A stretch of 64,000 nt of DNA from Eutreptiella sp. 'Long Island Sound 2002' (lineage: Eukaryota > Euglenozoa > Euglenophyceae > Eutreptiales > Eutreptiaceae): NCBI GenBank assembly GCA_964036045.1, contig OZ038387.1, forward strand, positions 61,073,604-61,137,603, read 5' to 3'. Below are positions 10,563-21,628 of the stretch, one piece after another. Below the pieces are notes generated by a model that had not been told where the DNA came from, did not search any database, and worked only from the letters and a program-made list of their open reading frames with translations. Each line of letters begins with the position of its first letter. The first letter of the stretch is position 1. The position numbers and the translations under genes were made by a program.

Positions 10563-12373
10563 ATGCAGCGCTTCCTCACAAAGGGAGGCCAGTCCATGAA
10601 CGACGCTCTGGCTGCAGTGGTGTCGCAGTCCCAGAGCAAGAAGGTCTCCACCAGTTCTAAGGCCCGTCAATACAAGAGCTCAGCGCCGAGGACTTGGCTA
10701 GAGTGGACGCCGTCGCAAAAGTCCCTTTGTGTGCAACTGTTCCTGGAAGGTAACTACAACCACGTTGTGCTGCGTTACGGGTGTCAAGCGCCGCCCCTTA
10801 ACACGCTTCGCACCTGGGCTGGCAAGGTGCAGGAGGGTGAGCCACTGATGGGTACGACACCAACTCAGTTCTCAGCCGCACAGAGGAGGAGACCATTCTG
10901 AAGTTCCTCAAAGAGTTGAAGTATGAGGCTGCCGTGATTGACCTGGACACCATTGCGGCGCTTGGAAGAACAGTCACTGAGAGGTCTCGTGGGCCTGGTC
11001 TTGCTCCTGTTTTGGACCGCCAATGGGCTGCAAACTTTCGTCGCAGGCACAAGATGGGTTGTCTCAAGAAGATCACGACTGAGCGGCTGCCTTCTACAGT
11101 GTCTGACTTAGCGCTCCACAACAAATGGAGACGTGAATTCTTGGACCTCGTTGAGCAGCCTCAAAAGTATGGTGTGCGTATCCCTGAAGGTGAACCCCAG
11201 TCGCTGCCGCCGTGGGCGCAGTTGGGCCTGGACGAGACGCCCCTCCAGTACGCGCCCAAGTGGCGCGGAGGGTATGCAGCCGGAGACAAACAGGTCAGAC
11301 ACTACAGCAGCGCTGACAAGCGACAGGCCACGGCCACGCCTGTGGTCAACCGTGAAGGCACCGTAAAGGTACTACAAGTGTTGCACAGAGGAAAGACAGG
11401 GCGCTGCCATGCGCGTCTCGACCTGCCTCAGGGCCTGCCATCCTACATGCACGAAGACCACGCGGAGAAGAAGTGTCAGACTGGCGGCACGTTCAAACGC
11501 CTGATGATCAAGGTCGACACTGAAGTTGCGAAGGACAGACGCGACCATGGCGTGGCGCAGAATTACCCATGTGTTGTCATCATGGACTGGGTTGGAAGCC
11601 ATCTCGACGATGACGAGTTGAAGCGCGTCGACGACGCTGAAATAAGGCTGGCGAGCTTATACTATTTTGTGGCGCGGCCACATATGTATGTTTTCTTTGG
11701 CCGCGCTCGTCGCGGCCATGTCAGCAATGTTGCCGATCAGGTCATCAATCCAGGCATGAGAGCATGGTTGCGCGACAGACTGAAGCGTCGCCACATTGAC
11801 CATTGCCTGAAGATCCACGATGGACTGCTGCCAAAGCACTCCAAGCTGGATAGCAGCGAGTGTACGATGAAGGCGCTCCTTGTAACTTGGCTTGCTGAAT
11901 GGGCTGCATTCCCTTTGACAACCACACACATCCTCAGCAGCTGGAACATGGTGTTTACAGAGGTGCCAGTGACAGAATCTGTAGATGATGTGGACCTCCC
12001 CTGCCCTTCAGCAGCCATCCCCCTGCCTGCACCTTTGCTGTCTGTTGTTCCTGGTCATGTTTCAGATTCAGAGGAAGCCTCAGAGGCACAGGCAGAGGCA
12101 GATGAAGCCTCTGGGGCAGAGGTGGAGGACAACATTGACGTCCTGTCAGTCCCAGGCACACCACCTGTACAAAGAGCAGCAAAGAGGAGGGCTGAGACCC
12201 GGTTGGACAGACTTGCCAAAAGGTTTCGTGCTGCACCACGTGATGTACATGCTCAGCGTGTGGCCAGGGAGAACAGGCAAAGGGCAAGAAAGGCGCGGGA
12301 GGCAGTGCAGACTTCGGATGATGAAGGCACTCTGAGCTGTGCAGTGATCCTTACCATGAGTGAAAGAGAGTAG
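10563..12373 (+). pseudogene. pogo/Tigger transposase, frameshifted
   Basis: The N-terminal part (ATG at 10563) has a Pipsqueak/CENP-B-like helix-turn-helix region (WTPSQKSLCVQLFLEG ... LNTLRTW). Near 10845 the frame changes to a second open frame ending at 12373. A 17-nt GT..AG stretch there would restore frame but is implausibly short for an intron, so a 1-2 nt indel is more likely. The second frame begins with the second DNA-binding block (WAANFRRRHKMG) and holds the catalytic DDE_1-type core: LGLDET (Asp codon 11231), VIMDWVGSH (Asp codon 11585) and VADQVINP (Asp codon 11735). The triad is therefore DDD, as in pogo and Tigger elements. The C-terminus is acidic then basic (RAAKRRAETRLDRLAKRFR). 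The enzyme cuts and pastes the element at TA sites in the nucleus. Confidence 0.85.
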
Positions 12374-12991
12374 TACCTCCTGTTTCCTCTTGAATAACAG
12401 CGAATCGATCAAATTGGATATGTGGTTCATCCTTTGCAACAGCGACATGTCCCTCAAAGGGCAGTGAAGTCTGTAGGGTTGGACGATTTACACACGAGAG
12501 CACTTTTTTTTTGTGGGCATTTTTCCTAATTCACGCGAGTTGCGCACGGCAATGGTGGTTCATAAAAAAGCAGGAACTCTGACCACATCAGAGAAAAAAA
12601 ACTATATAAAAAAAACAGGATTTTCAACATAGAAGTCAGTGACAAAAAAAAACAAACAATATTTCAGTAGGTATTTGAATGCAGAAGTGAGTGACAAAAA
12701 GAAACAGTGTAGGTTTTTCAGCACAAAAAGGAGAGCACGTTTTGAAGAAAAAAAAAGAGATAAAACATTTTACACAAATAGCAAGAGTGCAAGGTGTAGA
12801 AAAAAAAAGTGTATTGTTTTGAAAAAACGAGGAGAGAGAAATAGTACCAGTGTTGTACAAATACAAAGAAACATTAAGGTAATCAAAAGAAGAGGATGTC
12901 GGTACCAACCTTTACATGGAAAAACACCAGCCTTTTACCAACCGCTGCATGAAAAACACGTCTAAAATCACCTTTTACCAACCGCTGCATA
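12374..12991. other. A-rich 3' region of the DNA transposon
   Basis: The 600 bp between the transposase stop and the right inverted repeat are A-rich on the plus strand with repeated GAAAAAAAA and CAAAAA words and no supported gene. The last 60 bp carry two TACCAACCGCTGCAT subterminal words. Confidence 0.6.
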
Positions 12992-13013
12992 TATGAACTA
13001 TTACCACCCCCTG
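12992..13013 (-). repeat. Right terminal inverted repeat
   Basis: Reverse complement of 10284-10305 with a single mismatch at 12994. It ends CCACCCCCTG and is followed by the TA duplication. Confidence 0.92.
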
Positions 13014-13015
13014 TA

Positions 13016-13173
13016 GGCACGGGTACTCAGAAAGTTTTGTGCTATATATTTTTACCGCTGTTGCGCTTTTGCACCATCGACGTTGCGTGGGTTGCTGTAC
13101 ACAGTAACCACGATCTTTGTACATCCCTTCTAATTTCCGACACTTCGTGTTGGACTACTTTTCCTGCAAGCAT
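13016..13173. other. Displaced 3' flank of the acidic/lysine-rich gene
   Basis: This stretch followed the host coding region before the transposon inserted: 13014-13016 reads TAG in the old frame. It is most likely that gene's 3' untranslated region. It ends at the GGTGC target site (13174-13178) used by element A. Confidence 0.6.
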
Positions 13174-13178
13174 GGTGC

Positions 13179-13659
13179 TGTAACGGCAGCAGTGACAGCA
13201 CTCAGATTATACATCAATGTCATCAGAATTTCAATGATTCTCAGATGTACATTAGTGCAGTAAATTTTCCGCTTGTTTTTATGTTTTCCGTTCGCCACCA
13301 GATGTCGCCTGTGAGCGCGCGTCGAGTCGCATTTGTCTTTCGTGATTTCCCAATCAGATTTATTTAAATTATTTCGAATGATTTCACGTTGTGTCATTAT
13401 GTGCGATGAATGCGCATTGAGATTCTATGTCTGCTCCATTTTTGTAGACCGGGTTTTCTGACTATTCATATTCCACCATGGAGTTCACTGGACTTACAAG
13501 TGCTTCGCATATGTCGCTCCCAGAGGCTGGATATGGGTCTGACGAGGGTCATGTGGGTTCGGAGATATCAGGGGCAGTGTCGGGCGTTACGACCCCTGGG
13601 GCATCAAGGCTACAGGCTTCGCAATCACAAGAAAGATCAACCACTATGCAGCGGTTACA
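13179..13659 (+). repeat. Element A 5' LTR
   Basis: 481 bp, starting TGTAACGGCAG and ending GCGGTTACA. It contains an AT-rich TATTTAAAT box at 13361-13369 and, unusually, the gag start codon at 13478. Confidence 0.95.
13360..13370 (+). promoter_or_regulatory. TATA-like box in the LTR
   Basis: TTATTTAAATT lies about 110 nt upstream of the gag ATG, so transcription starting some 25-35 nt downstream would include that ATG. The same box is present in the 3' LTR. Confidence 0.45.
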
Positions 13660-16651
13660 TGGTAGCAGAGGAAATCATGACTCTGCTTCTGGAATCTCCA
13701 CGGACACTCTGAGATCATCGGACTTTAGCGGGGCTATCACTCGTAGAGAGTCACTGCGTGTTCCCCCTGAGGTTACCTTCGTGGCATCTCCCCAGCAAAC
13801 CGAGGATCATCCTTCAGAGTGCCCTTACTGTGGCCATAGACATTGGCCTGGAGTTCATACTTGTGCTGATTGTTATGTGAACGCCCCACCCAACCTTAAA
13901 CCCGGTCGAGAATCTCCCTCCTCGAGTGAATCTGGTTCCAGCTCTCACGCTTTGCCTGATCTTGAAGACAGCAGCAGCGAAGGAGAGCCAGATGATACTG
14001 GAATTAGTGGTGAAGACTGGGAAAACCACTTCCAGGAAATCTGGAATCAGGAATTCCTGAACCGCCAGAATTGGCTGCTGGCGGAGGCGAGCTACCGAGG
14101 CCGCCTGAGGGACTGGTTCAGGGCGTCGTGCCAGTTCATCAGCGACAGCGGCCGGTTGCGATTCGACGCCCAACTGCAGGAACAAGAGGATTGGGAGGAG
14201 CTGATGGACCAGTTCGACCACCAGGCCGCCGTGATGGTGCAGATAGCCATCATCGCCGAGGAGAGACGCCAGAATGTGCGTCAGCACGCTGGTCCGTCAG
14301 GCGCCTGGGGTCCGAACGACGACGAGGTCGACGAAATGAGGTGTGATTCGACACATTCTCACCTCTCCAGGGAGCAACTGTCCAAGCTTCCCACCTCCAA
14401 CTCCAGTGTTGACAGCTGGGTTGATGAAGTGAGAAGCAAAGGAAAAGGTACGAGATGCCCGTCGTGTGGCGAGTGTGCCAAGGACTGCTCCTGTCGACGA
14501 CAGATTTCGTCGCTGGAAGACAGGGTGAAGGAGCTGAAGAAGGCCGCCAAGGAGAAAAAGAGGGATGACGACAGCAAGTGGAAGGAGATGGAACAGAAGC
14601 TGGAGAAGCTGACAAATCTGGTACAAAATCTGAGCACTACTGGGCTCACTGGACCAGCGCCTACAATGGCAAGCCACCCAGCACCTACCTCCTCAGCTGC
14701 ACCTGCATCCACGCCTTACGGCGTTCCACATTCTCCGGCACCCCCAGCTTTTACTGGTTCACTTCCAGCTTTTACTGGAAATTTTGGTATCCCCCCTACT
14801 GGATTTGGAAGTCCTATTGGGTTGTATCTGGGTACCGAAGGAGGAGAATCTTCGTCGGAGAGGTCTATACTGTCTGTTGGTACTGTCGAAGATTTTGATG
14901 GAGAAGGAAGGACCACCGTGAAGGAGAGATCAATGGCCTTGAAGAAGAAGGACCGGCGGCAGAAGGAAAACTAGGCCAAATTGAAGGAGAAGCAGAAGAA
15001 ATTGAAGGAGATGAGGCTGCATCAAGCACAACCGACGCCGTTTGTGCAGCCTACTGTGGACCAGGCGTTGCTGGCGGCCGCAATTGCGCAAGCACAGGCA
15101 ATGGGAGGCGCCGCCGTCAACCCAGTGTTCGTCAATCCGGTCGGCACAGCCACAAATTTCAACCTGAAGCACCTGCTGAATCCTTTGCACATGAGGCTGA
15201 GAGGATCAGTAATGAAGCAGCCGAAGTTCTCAGGTCACCCAAACTACTGGGCGTCCTTCAAGAGGCAGTTCATGGTGTGGCTGCAGACGGAGAAACTGGA
15301 CAAGGAACTCTGGATCCTTGGGTTGATGGACTGTTTGACTGGCAAACTCAGAGAAAGTACATATAATCTTTATCTGGAAAGGCAGAATCAAGGAGATCCC
15401 CTGACTTATGAAGAGCTGTATCGAAGTCTCAAGAAGAAAGGCTCTCGACTTCCTGAAGATCATTACAGGAACCGTCTGGAGAACTTCAGGGCGATCAAGA
15501 AATTGTTTCTGGAAGAAATTCAAATTGCAAGGCAAGATTGGGGGTTTTTGGTGCAAGAGGCGGAGAACTCTGGAGAAGGCCTTTCTGAAGGCGAGATGAA
15601 GAAGATCCTCCTGAGCAAGCTCACGCCAGAGACCAAGCAGAAGATCAGGGACTCTCAGGCGGACCAAAAAGTCCCGGGCAACTGGGTTGAAGTCCGAGGA
15701 TTGCCGGAAACTATGGGAAAAATGGCAGTTCGTGAGTTGCTACACTCTATCAGTGCTACTGGATTGAAAGACATCACTATTCGTGAGGGCAGATGGAGAG
15801 TTGGTTTCCATGATTCTGAACAGTCGGAGTTTTTCTGTAGCATGGTGGAAGGAAAAGTGAAGTATAAGGGAACAGTTTTGAAGGTACGACCGTGGATCTT
15901 CTCGTATGGAGTCGAGCAGATCTGGGACCAACTTCAAAAGTATGCAGACTTAGAAGGCCAGAAGTCACAGGATGCACAAGGCTTCGGAGGCAAGGTCAAC
16001 GCCGTTGGTGAGAAGGGATGCTCTGTGTGCATTGCCCTTGGAAAGGAAGGTCAAGCGGCGACTCACACGACCGCAGATCACAGGTGGACGCCCTCAGATC
16101 TCAAGACAATTCAGTCCAAAATGGATGGAAAGGGAAATTCTCCCAAAAATCCCCAGCAGGATGGAGCACGAGATGCTGACCAGCATGGACGGGGAAAGGG
16201 TAAAGGGCAGTCCAAAGGAAAGAACAGAGACTGGACACCAAAAGATTACTCGCAGCAAAGCGGAGATCCAAGTGGCTCAAGATGGACCGATGCTGGTGGA
16301 AAATCTGGTGGAAAATCTGGTGAAAAAGGTGGAAAAGGCCAAGGAAAGTCCGGGAATCAAGATGATTCCAAGGTGAATGGCAACCCCCTGTATACGGAGA
16401 CGCCAGCGAACAAGACCTTCGGCAACAACAAGGATACTGGAGGTCGAGGCAAAGGCAGACCCAACGAATCCAACCCGGATTCCAACACCTCCAACAACAA
16501 AGGCCAAGGAGGTAAGAAAGGTGGTGGTGGAAAATCATTTCGTGGTCGTGGACGTGGAAAAGGAGTCAATGCCGTCAAAGCAGGAGAAGAATGGGTTGAC
16601 GAAGGACAAGTACAGGACGTGCAGCCGAACGACGAAGAAGAATGGCAATAG
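13478..16651 (+). CDS. Element A Gag, starting inside the LTR, one internal TAG
   Basis: ATG 13478 lies in the 5' LTR and the frame reads through the LTR end and primer-binding site. It then stays open to the TAG at 16649, broken once by TAG 14972 (codon 499) inside a lysine-rich helix. Visible parts are a cysteine/histidine cluster at about residues 115-132 (CPYCGHRHW ... CADC), a second cluster at about 327 (CPSCGECAKDCSC) followed by a coiled coil (about 340-390), a Pro/Ala-rich linker, and after the internal stop a capsid-like helical region with FKRQFMVWLQ. Near residue 848 there is a knuckle-like CSVC with downstream His residues, then a Gly/Lys/Asn-rich basic tail. It would form the particle and bind RNA. 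The internal TAG is probably a mutation; the terminal TAG may be a readthrough site. Confidence 0.75.
13660..13672 (+). promoter_or_regulatory. Element A primer-binding site (initiator tRNA-Met)
   Basis: TGGTAGCAGAGGA directly follows the LTR and is complementary to the 3' end of eukaryotic initiator tRNA-Met (...CCTCTGCTACCA). It lies inside the gag frame. Confidence 0.85.
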
Positions 16652-16723
16652 GGAAGCCAACTTGACCCAAATCCCAACACTGGGGTTGAGTGGCAGGAAA
16701 CAAAGCCCATCAGGGTAGTTGGG
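16652..16723 (+). promoter_or_regulatory. Predicted pseudoknot downstream of the gag/pol UAG in element A
   Basis: Nine nt after the UAG (16649-16651) a stem can form between CTTGACCC (16661-16668) and GGGTTGAG (16683-16690), allowing two G-U pairs. CCCAAC in its loop (16673-16678) is complementary to GTTGGG at 16718-16723, giving an H-type pseudoknot. Gammaretroviral gag UAG readthrough uses a similar spacer plus pseudoknot. The fold was found by eye and not energy-tested. Confidence 0.5.
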
Positions 16724-19700
16724 GCGGTGGATGGACGCTGCTGGGATCGGCTGGCGCGCTCCTCCGGCCTCCTGTACCCTGCCTGGGTCCTCAGCGCTGT
16801 CCGGCGAGGCAAGCAGCGCCAGTTTGTCTGCTGGATCCAGGTCAGGACAACAGATGGTAAGGTTAAACTTGCCAAATGTCTGATTGACAATGGTTCAGAG
16901 GTCAATCTGGTGAGGAAAGGCTTTCTGCAGGAGGACGAGGCGAAGATGTCCTCGACACCTGTCCAGCTGGAGGGAGTCAGCGGACATCGCCTTGACGGTG
17001 GCGACAGAGAGGCAGAATTGGCGGTCAGATTGGTGAAACAGTCTGTGTGGAGCGTGGAAGAGACGGTCACGGAGGAGTGGTTTTCTGGAAAATTGTATGA
17101 AGCCAGCATAAAGCATGATTTATTCTTGGGTCAACCCTGGCTTCACGCTCACCGTGTGTCGCCCATGGGACACAGGACATGCTTCCTCCAAGATCCGTCG
17201 ACCAGCGACCCGTCTGAGCTGTATTATCTGCACCCATATACAAACAGTATCCACCAATTCAAGGAGCGAAATAAGCTGCATATTCAGCAAGATGGGCAGG
17301 AATGGACAGGGAATCAAGAAGAATTCGACGAAGGAAAGGTGGAATCATTGAACTGCAAGAAGTGGAAGTCAGTTTGCTATCGTGTAGTCGACAAATGGCG
17401 GGACATTCTGGTGGATTTTTTCGAAAGGAACCACGATTCTCGTCCGCAAGTTGATGCCTTTGCAAACAAAAAGAATAAAAGATTTCCGAAGTTCTACGAC
17501 GATGCCTGGAGTGAGGACTGGTCTGAACCTCTATGGATCAATCCACCCTTCGACGTTTTCCCTCGTGTGGTGCAGAAGCTGAAGCAATCCGGCGCAAAGG
17601 CGATTTGAATTGTCCCCAACTGGCCAAGACAATCTTGGTTCAAGGACATTATGGACATTTCAATCGACATTGTCGAGCTACCTCACAAGGGAGTGAAGCT
17701 GTATTGCGAAGACAATGGCAAGCCTTTGCCACAGCGTTCGTGGAGCACGTTGGCGTGCTTAGTTGACGGGAATCTGGGAGATTATTGGCAAGATGGCAGT
17801 GAAATGGGAACACAAGAGGTCATCTCAAATTCCTCAAGAATCGACGAAATTGAGGTGGATGAAGACGATCGAGAGCGGAATCCCGACGTATCGTCGCGGA
17901 AGGAGGGAAGGACAATCGGCGTCCCTCAAGAGAACGCCTCCATCCATTACAATTCATCCCCATCAGACAAGAATCAAGCTAAAAATGTCAAGATTTCAAG
18001 CAAGAATGATGACAAATCTCCAAGAATCTCGCCTGAATTGACAGGAATGCAGCTGAATTTGTCCGACCATCCCTTCAAGACATTCGTGGACCCCCTTCAT
18101 TGGTGGGATCCCACGGAGGAGCGAGCTCAGGTGAGCTTCATCCGCCAGCAATGCGACGAAGAAGTTTGGAATGAAGTGGCCAAGAATATGAGACCACGAC
18201 CAACAATTCGCAAATTGGTGGACATAATGTCGGTGATTAAATGTGGGAATCAGGTCGACGGAGACAAGATATCTGCAAGAAGGGACGCAGTGTTCGAAGA
18301 TTATCAAGATGACGTGCTGAGTGGGAAGTTGTGGAAAAACCCCCCAATTCGATGTGAAAATGGGTAAGCCAAGATTGACATAATCGAAGGCTCAAAGGTG
18401 CACAAACAACGTCCATTCTATCTCCACGGCACCAAAGCAGATGCCCTGCGAAAGATTATTGAGCGCAATCTCTATGAGTTCGGTTGGTTGGAGGGCTGCA
18501 TGAGTTCTGAGTGGTGTTCAGCACCATTTACTGTGCCAAAACCCCCACCTGCTGACCAATCCAGCATAGATGCTTGGCGTCTAGTGGTGGATTACAGAGC
18601 CCTGAATGCCGCCACAGTACCAGACGCGCATCCTCTTCCTTTAATCGAGAAGGAGATCGCCGCGAGAGCCAAAGGTAAGCTCTTTACTATGTTGGATTTG
18701 CGCCATGGCTTTCATCAGATGCCCCTCCGAAAGGAGGATAGGCATTTGACGGCAATGTGCACGCCCTGTGGCACTGTCCAGTGGACTGTACTGCCGATGG
18801 GTCTGAAGAATGCGCCGTCGATGTTCCAGAAGATGATGGAGACTATTTTATTTCAGAAGCACAAGTCTCTGGATTTACAAGAATTCTGCAGCATCCACAT
18901 TGACGACCTTCTGATTGCCACGCCGTTGGGAAAAAACTTTGATGAGTGCCTGAAGTTGCACGAAGAACAAGTTCGCAAAATTGTCGAAGTCCTTCGACAA
19001 GAGAAGCTCGTGTGTGGACCCAAGAAGGGCAAAATGTTCCTCCAGAGTGTGGAATTTTGTGGCTCTGTCTTGGAAGATGGGACAAGAAGACCAGCCCCAG
19101 GGAAAATGCCTGCCCTACAGCTCTGGGAAAGGCCTAAAACCATCACGCAGCTTCGTGCCTTTTTAGGCTGCTGCAATTATTACCACGAGTTCCTTCCTCT
19201 CTACGCCAAGTTCTCTGGTCCATTGACAGAGTTACTCAAGGATGGCAAAATAGAAGGAAAGAAAAGATCTCAAGTCAAGCTCAAGTGGACGCCAGAATGT
19301 GAAGAAGCCTTTACTGGTCTCAAGGAAGCACTGGCAAATGTGGTTACATTAAAGACTCCGTGGTTGGATGGAAGACCTTTTTATATTCGTACAGACACCA
19401 GTTGTTACGCCATTGGTGCTACGATCGAACAAGTCGATGACGAAGGTCACCATCATCCTCTGGCTTTCTGGTCTCCCAAGCTTACAACAAGACAGCGAAA
19501 TTGGAGTCCAAGGGAACAAGAAGCCTACGCAATCCTTTGTGCCTTACGGCGTTATGAAGGTTGGATCTTGGGCCATCGCGTTGAGGTACTGACTGACCAC
19601 AAGTCACTGGAGAGCTGGAGGACAGAACATGTGGATGCCCCTGGTGGACCAGCTGAGAGAGGAGGCCGTTGGCATGAAACTCTCAGCAGATTTGACCTCC

Positions 19701-21628
19701 ATGTGACTTACATTCCGGGTCGCTACAATACAGTGGCGGACGCCCTGAGTCGCTGGGCCTACCCAGCCTCAGAGGCTTACTCTGAAGTGAGTTTTCATGG
19801 GACAGCGACGGATAAAGCCGAAGTGATCGAGTTTGATAAGGAGGAACAAGCACTGATCAAGAAACATTGTCTCCAATGTTCGATTAAAAATCGGATGAAG
19901 GTGGAATTGGTCAGATGCAAGGAGATTACCAAGGCAGATCAGACTGCAGGAGTTAACTCTGACTCTGAGTCGGCGCTGCCACTCCTTAATGTGTTTCCAG
20001 TGACAAGATCCAAGGCGAAATCCACGCTCCCTCCACAACAACAGGACAAGGAAACTTCCTTCCTCTATGTGGATTGGACGAAGATGTACAAGGAGGACAG
20101 GTTCTTTTGGTCTGTATACCACAAGTTCAAAGGGGACAAGCCTTACGACTCTGAAGAGACGTCTGATTTCAAAATCCAAGGCGACAAGTTATTTTGGCAA
20201 GGACGGATTTGTGTTCCTGATTGTCTGATTGACCAATATGTCAAACATTGGCATCGGAATGAGACAGCCCTCACACATTCTCGTGTTCTGGAGCAGGAGC
20301 TACGACACAGAGTGTACACACGGGACCTCAAGAGTGCCTGTGAGCGAGTTGCCAGAGGATGCAAGCAATGTCAGGCGACCATCCCCAAGAATCAAAAGGC
20401 AGAAGGATTACTGAAGGGATTACCAATTCCTGAGAGGCTGTTCGACAAGGTGACGGCGGATGTCTTCGAGTTGGGACAAATCCAAGAGGAATGTCTCTAC
20501 ACGAGGAAGCCTATCGATGGGGTTTTGTTAATTCAAGACCGCCACAGTGGCTACATCCAGGTCCTCCCTTGCAACACGAAGCATCTCACCTCTGAAATGG
20601 CTGCCAAGTGGACTGCAAGTCAGTGGATGAGTAACTGGGATGTGCCCAGTGAAATTCTGACGGACAGTGGGAAGGAGTTCATTGGGACTTGGTGGGAGAA
20701 CATGTGTGCTCTATTGGGAGTTCATCATCTTCGTGCCCGAGTCTACGACCATCGAGCCCTTCCTGCTGAACGCGCTGGAAGAATTCTTATCAGCATTCTG
20801 AGAAAATTCCTCGCGACTGAAAAAGACTACAATTGGTTGGAGACAATTTACTGTGTCTTGAGGAGATACCATCGTACCAAGAATTACACTGGATTAAGTC
20901 CGAATGAGCTTGTTTTTGGTCGTCAGAAGATGGGTCCAGGACCAGTGATGTATCATCCAAGGCAGTGTTACGACGCATCGCAATGGTTTGAGAGGATCAA
21001 GGATTTAGAGTCCAAGTGGATCCAAGCCAAAGTGGAGAGTCAAGCAGATTGGTTGAATTTCAAAAATAAGTCAAGAACGCAAGGAAAACCCTTCGAGAAA
21101 GGCCAGCAAGTTTGGCTTCGTAAGTCAGACGAGACCCTGAAGGACGACAACAAATTGTTACCTTTGTGGGATGGCCCATTCCAAGTCAGTGGTCAACTAA
21201 GTGAGACTACATTCAACATTGAAATTGAGCCAGGCAGGCATCAAGAAGTACATCGTGACCGTTTGAAGGCGGAAGTACCCTGCCCCAAAGGAAGGTTCAA
21301 GCCTCTTTATTTGACTTCGAAGTACCTGAGCGACAGGAAGATGGTCACCAGCAGTTTCGAGTTGGAGAAGATCCTTGATTACAAGAAAAATGCTCGGAAC
21401 AAGTGGTACTTTCTGTGCAGATGGAAGGGATTCGGTCAAGAAGAAGACAAATGGGAGCCAGCTTCAAGCTTCATCCATGGGTATACGGACACTTTCATCA
21501 AGTTCCTGAAGAAACACCCTGAGATTGACCGTGAGCTCTCGCTGATCAAAGATTGTGTCACCAAGGAAGACTTACAAGCACAAGAAGAAGCTCCAAATGT
21601 GGCAGAATCAATTCGAGACAAGATCTGA
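16652..21628 (+). pseudogene. Element A Pol: PR, methyltransferase-like, RT, RNase H, IN, chromodomain
   Basis: Pol continues in the gag frame. Protease is at about 16790-17145, with LIDNGSEVNL (Asp codon 16886; the usual D-S/T-G reads D-N-G) and LGQPWL. A methyltransferase-like domain at about 17450-17640 has VDAFA and INPPF (NPPF at 17540-17551). A TGA at 17606 and a TAA at 18365 break the frame before RT. RT (from about 18398) has VVDYRALN, LDLRHGFHQMPL and the catalytic HIDD (Asp codons 18902 and 18905). RNase H at about 19380-19770 has the RTDTS start and LTDHKSL. Integrase has GCKQCQ of the zinc site, then TADVF, TDSGKEF and LPAERAG, supplying D, D and E. The C-terminal chromodomain is at about 21350-21540 (FLCRWKGFG, WEPASSF), which would steer integration to modified chromatin. 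The stops make this copy inactive unless read through. Confidence 0.9.

Larger units (their letters stand above)
10284..13013 (+). mobile_element. pogo/Tigger-type DNA transposon, 2.73 kb
   Basis: Both ends are defined by 22-bp terminal inverted repeats (21 of 22 matching) that start CAG, with a TA duplication on either side. These are hallmarks of the Tc1/mariner-pogo superfamily. Subterminal ACCGCTGCA words occur near both ends (about 10384, 12943 and 12981). The interior encodes a DDD transposase with a CENP-B-like DNA-binding part, followed by about 600 bp of A-rich non-coding sequence. The transposase is frameshifted, so this copy is probably not autonomous. Confidence 0.9.

Noticed and set aside
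10846-10862. A 17-nt intron in the transposase
   Set aside because: GT and AG are present and the frame would be restored, but the length is far below any intron seen elsewhere in the window (71-142 nt); a small indel is simpler.
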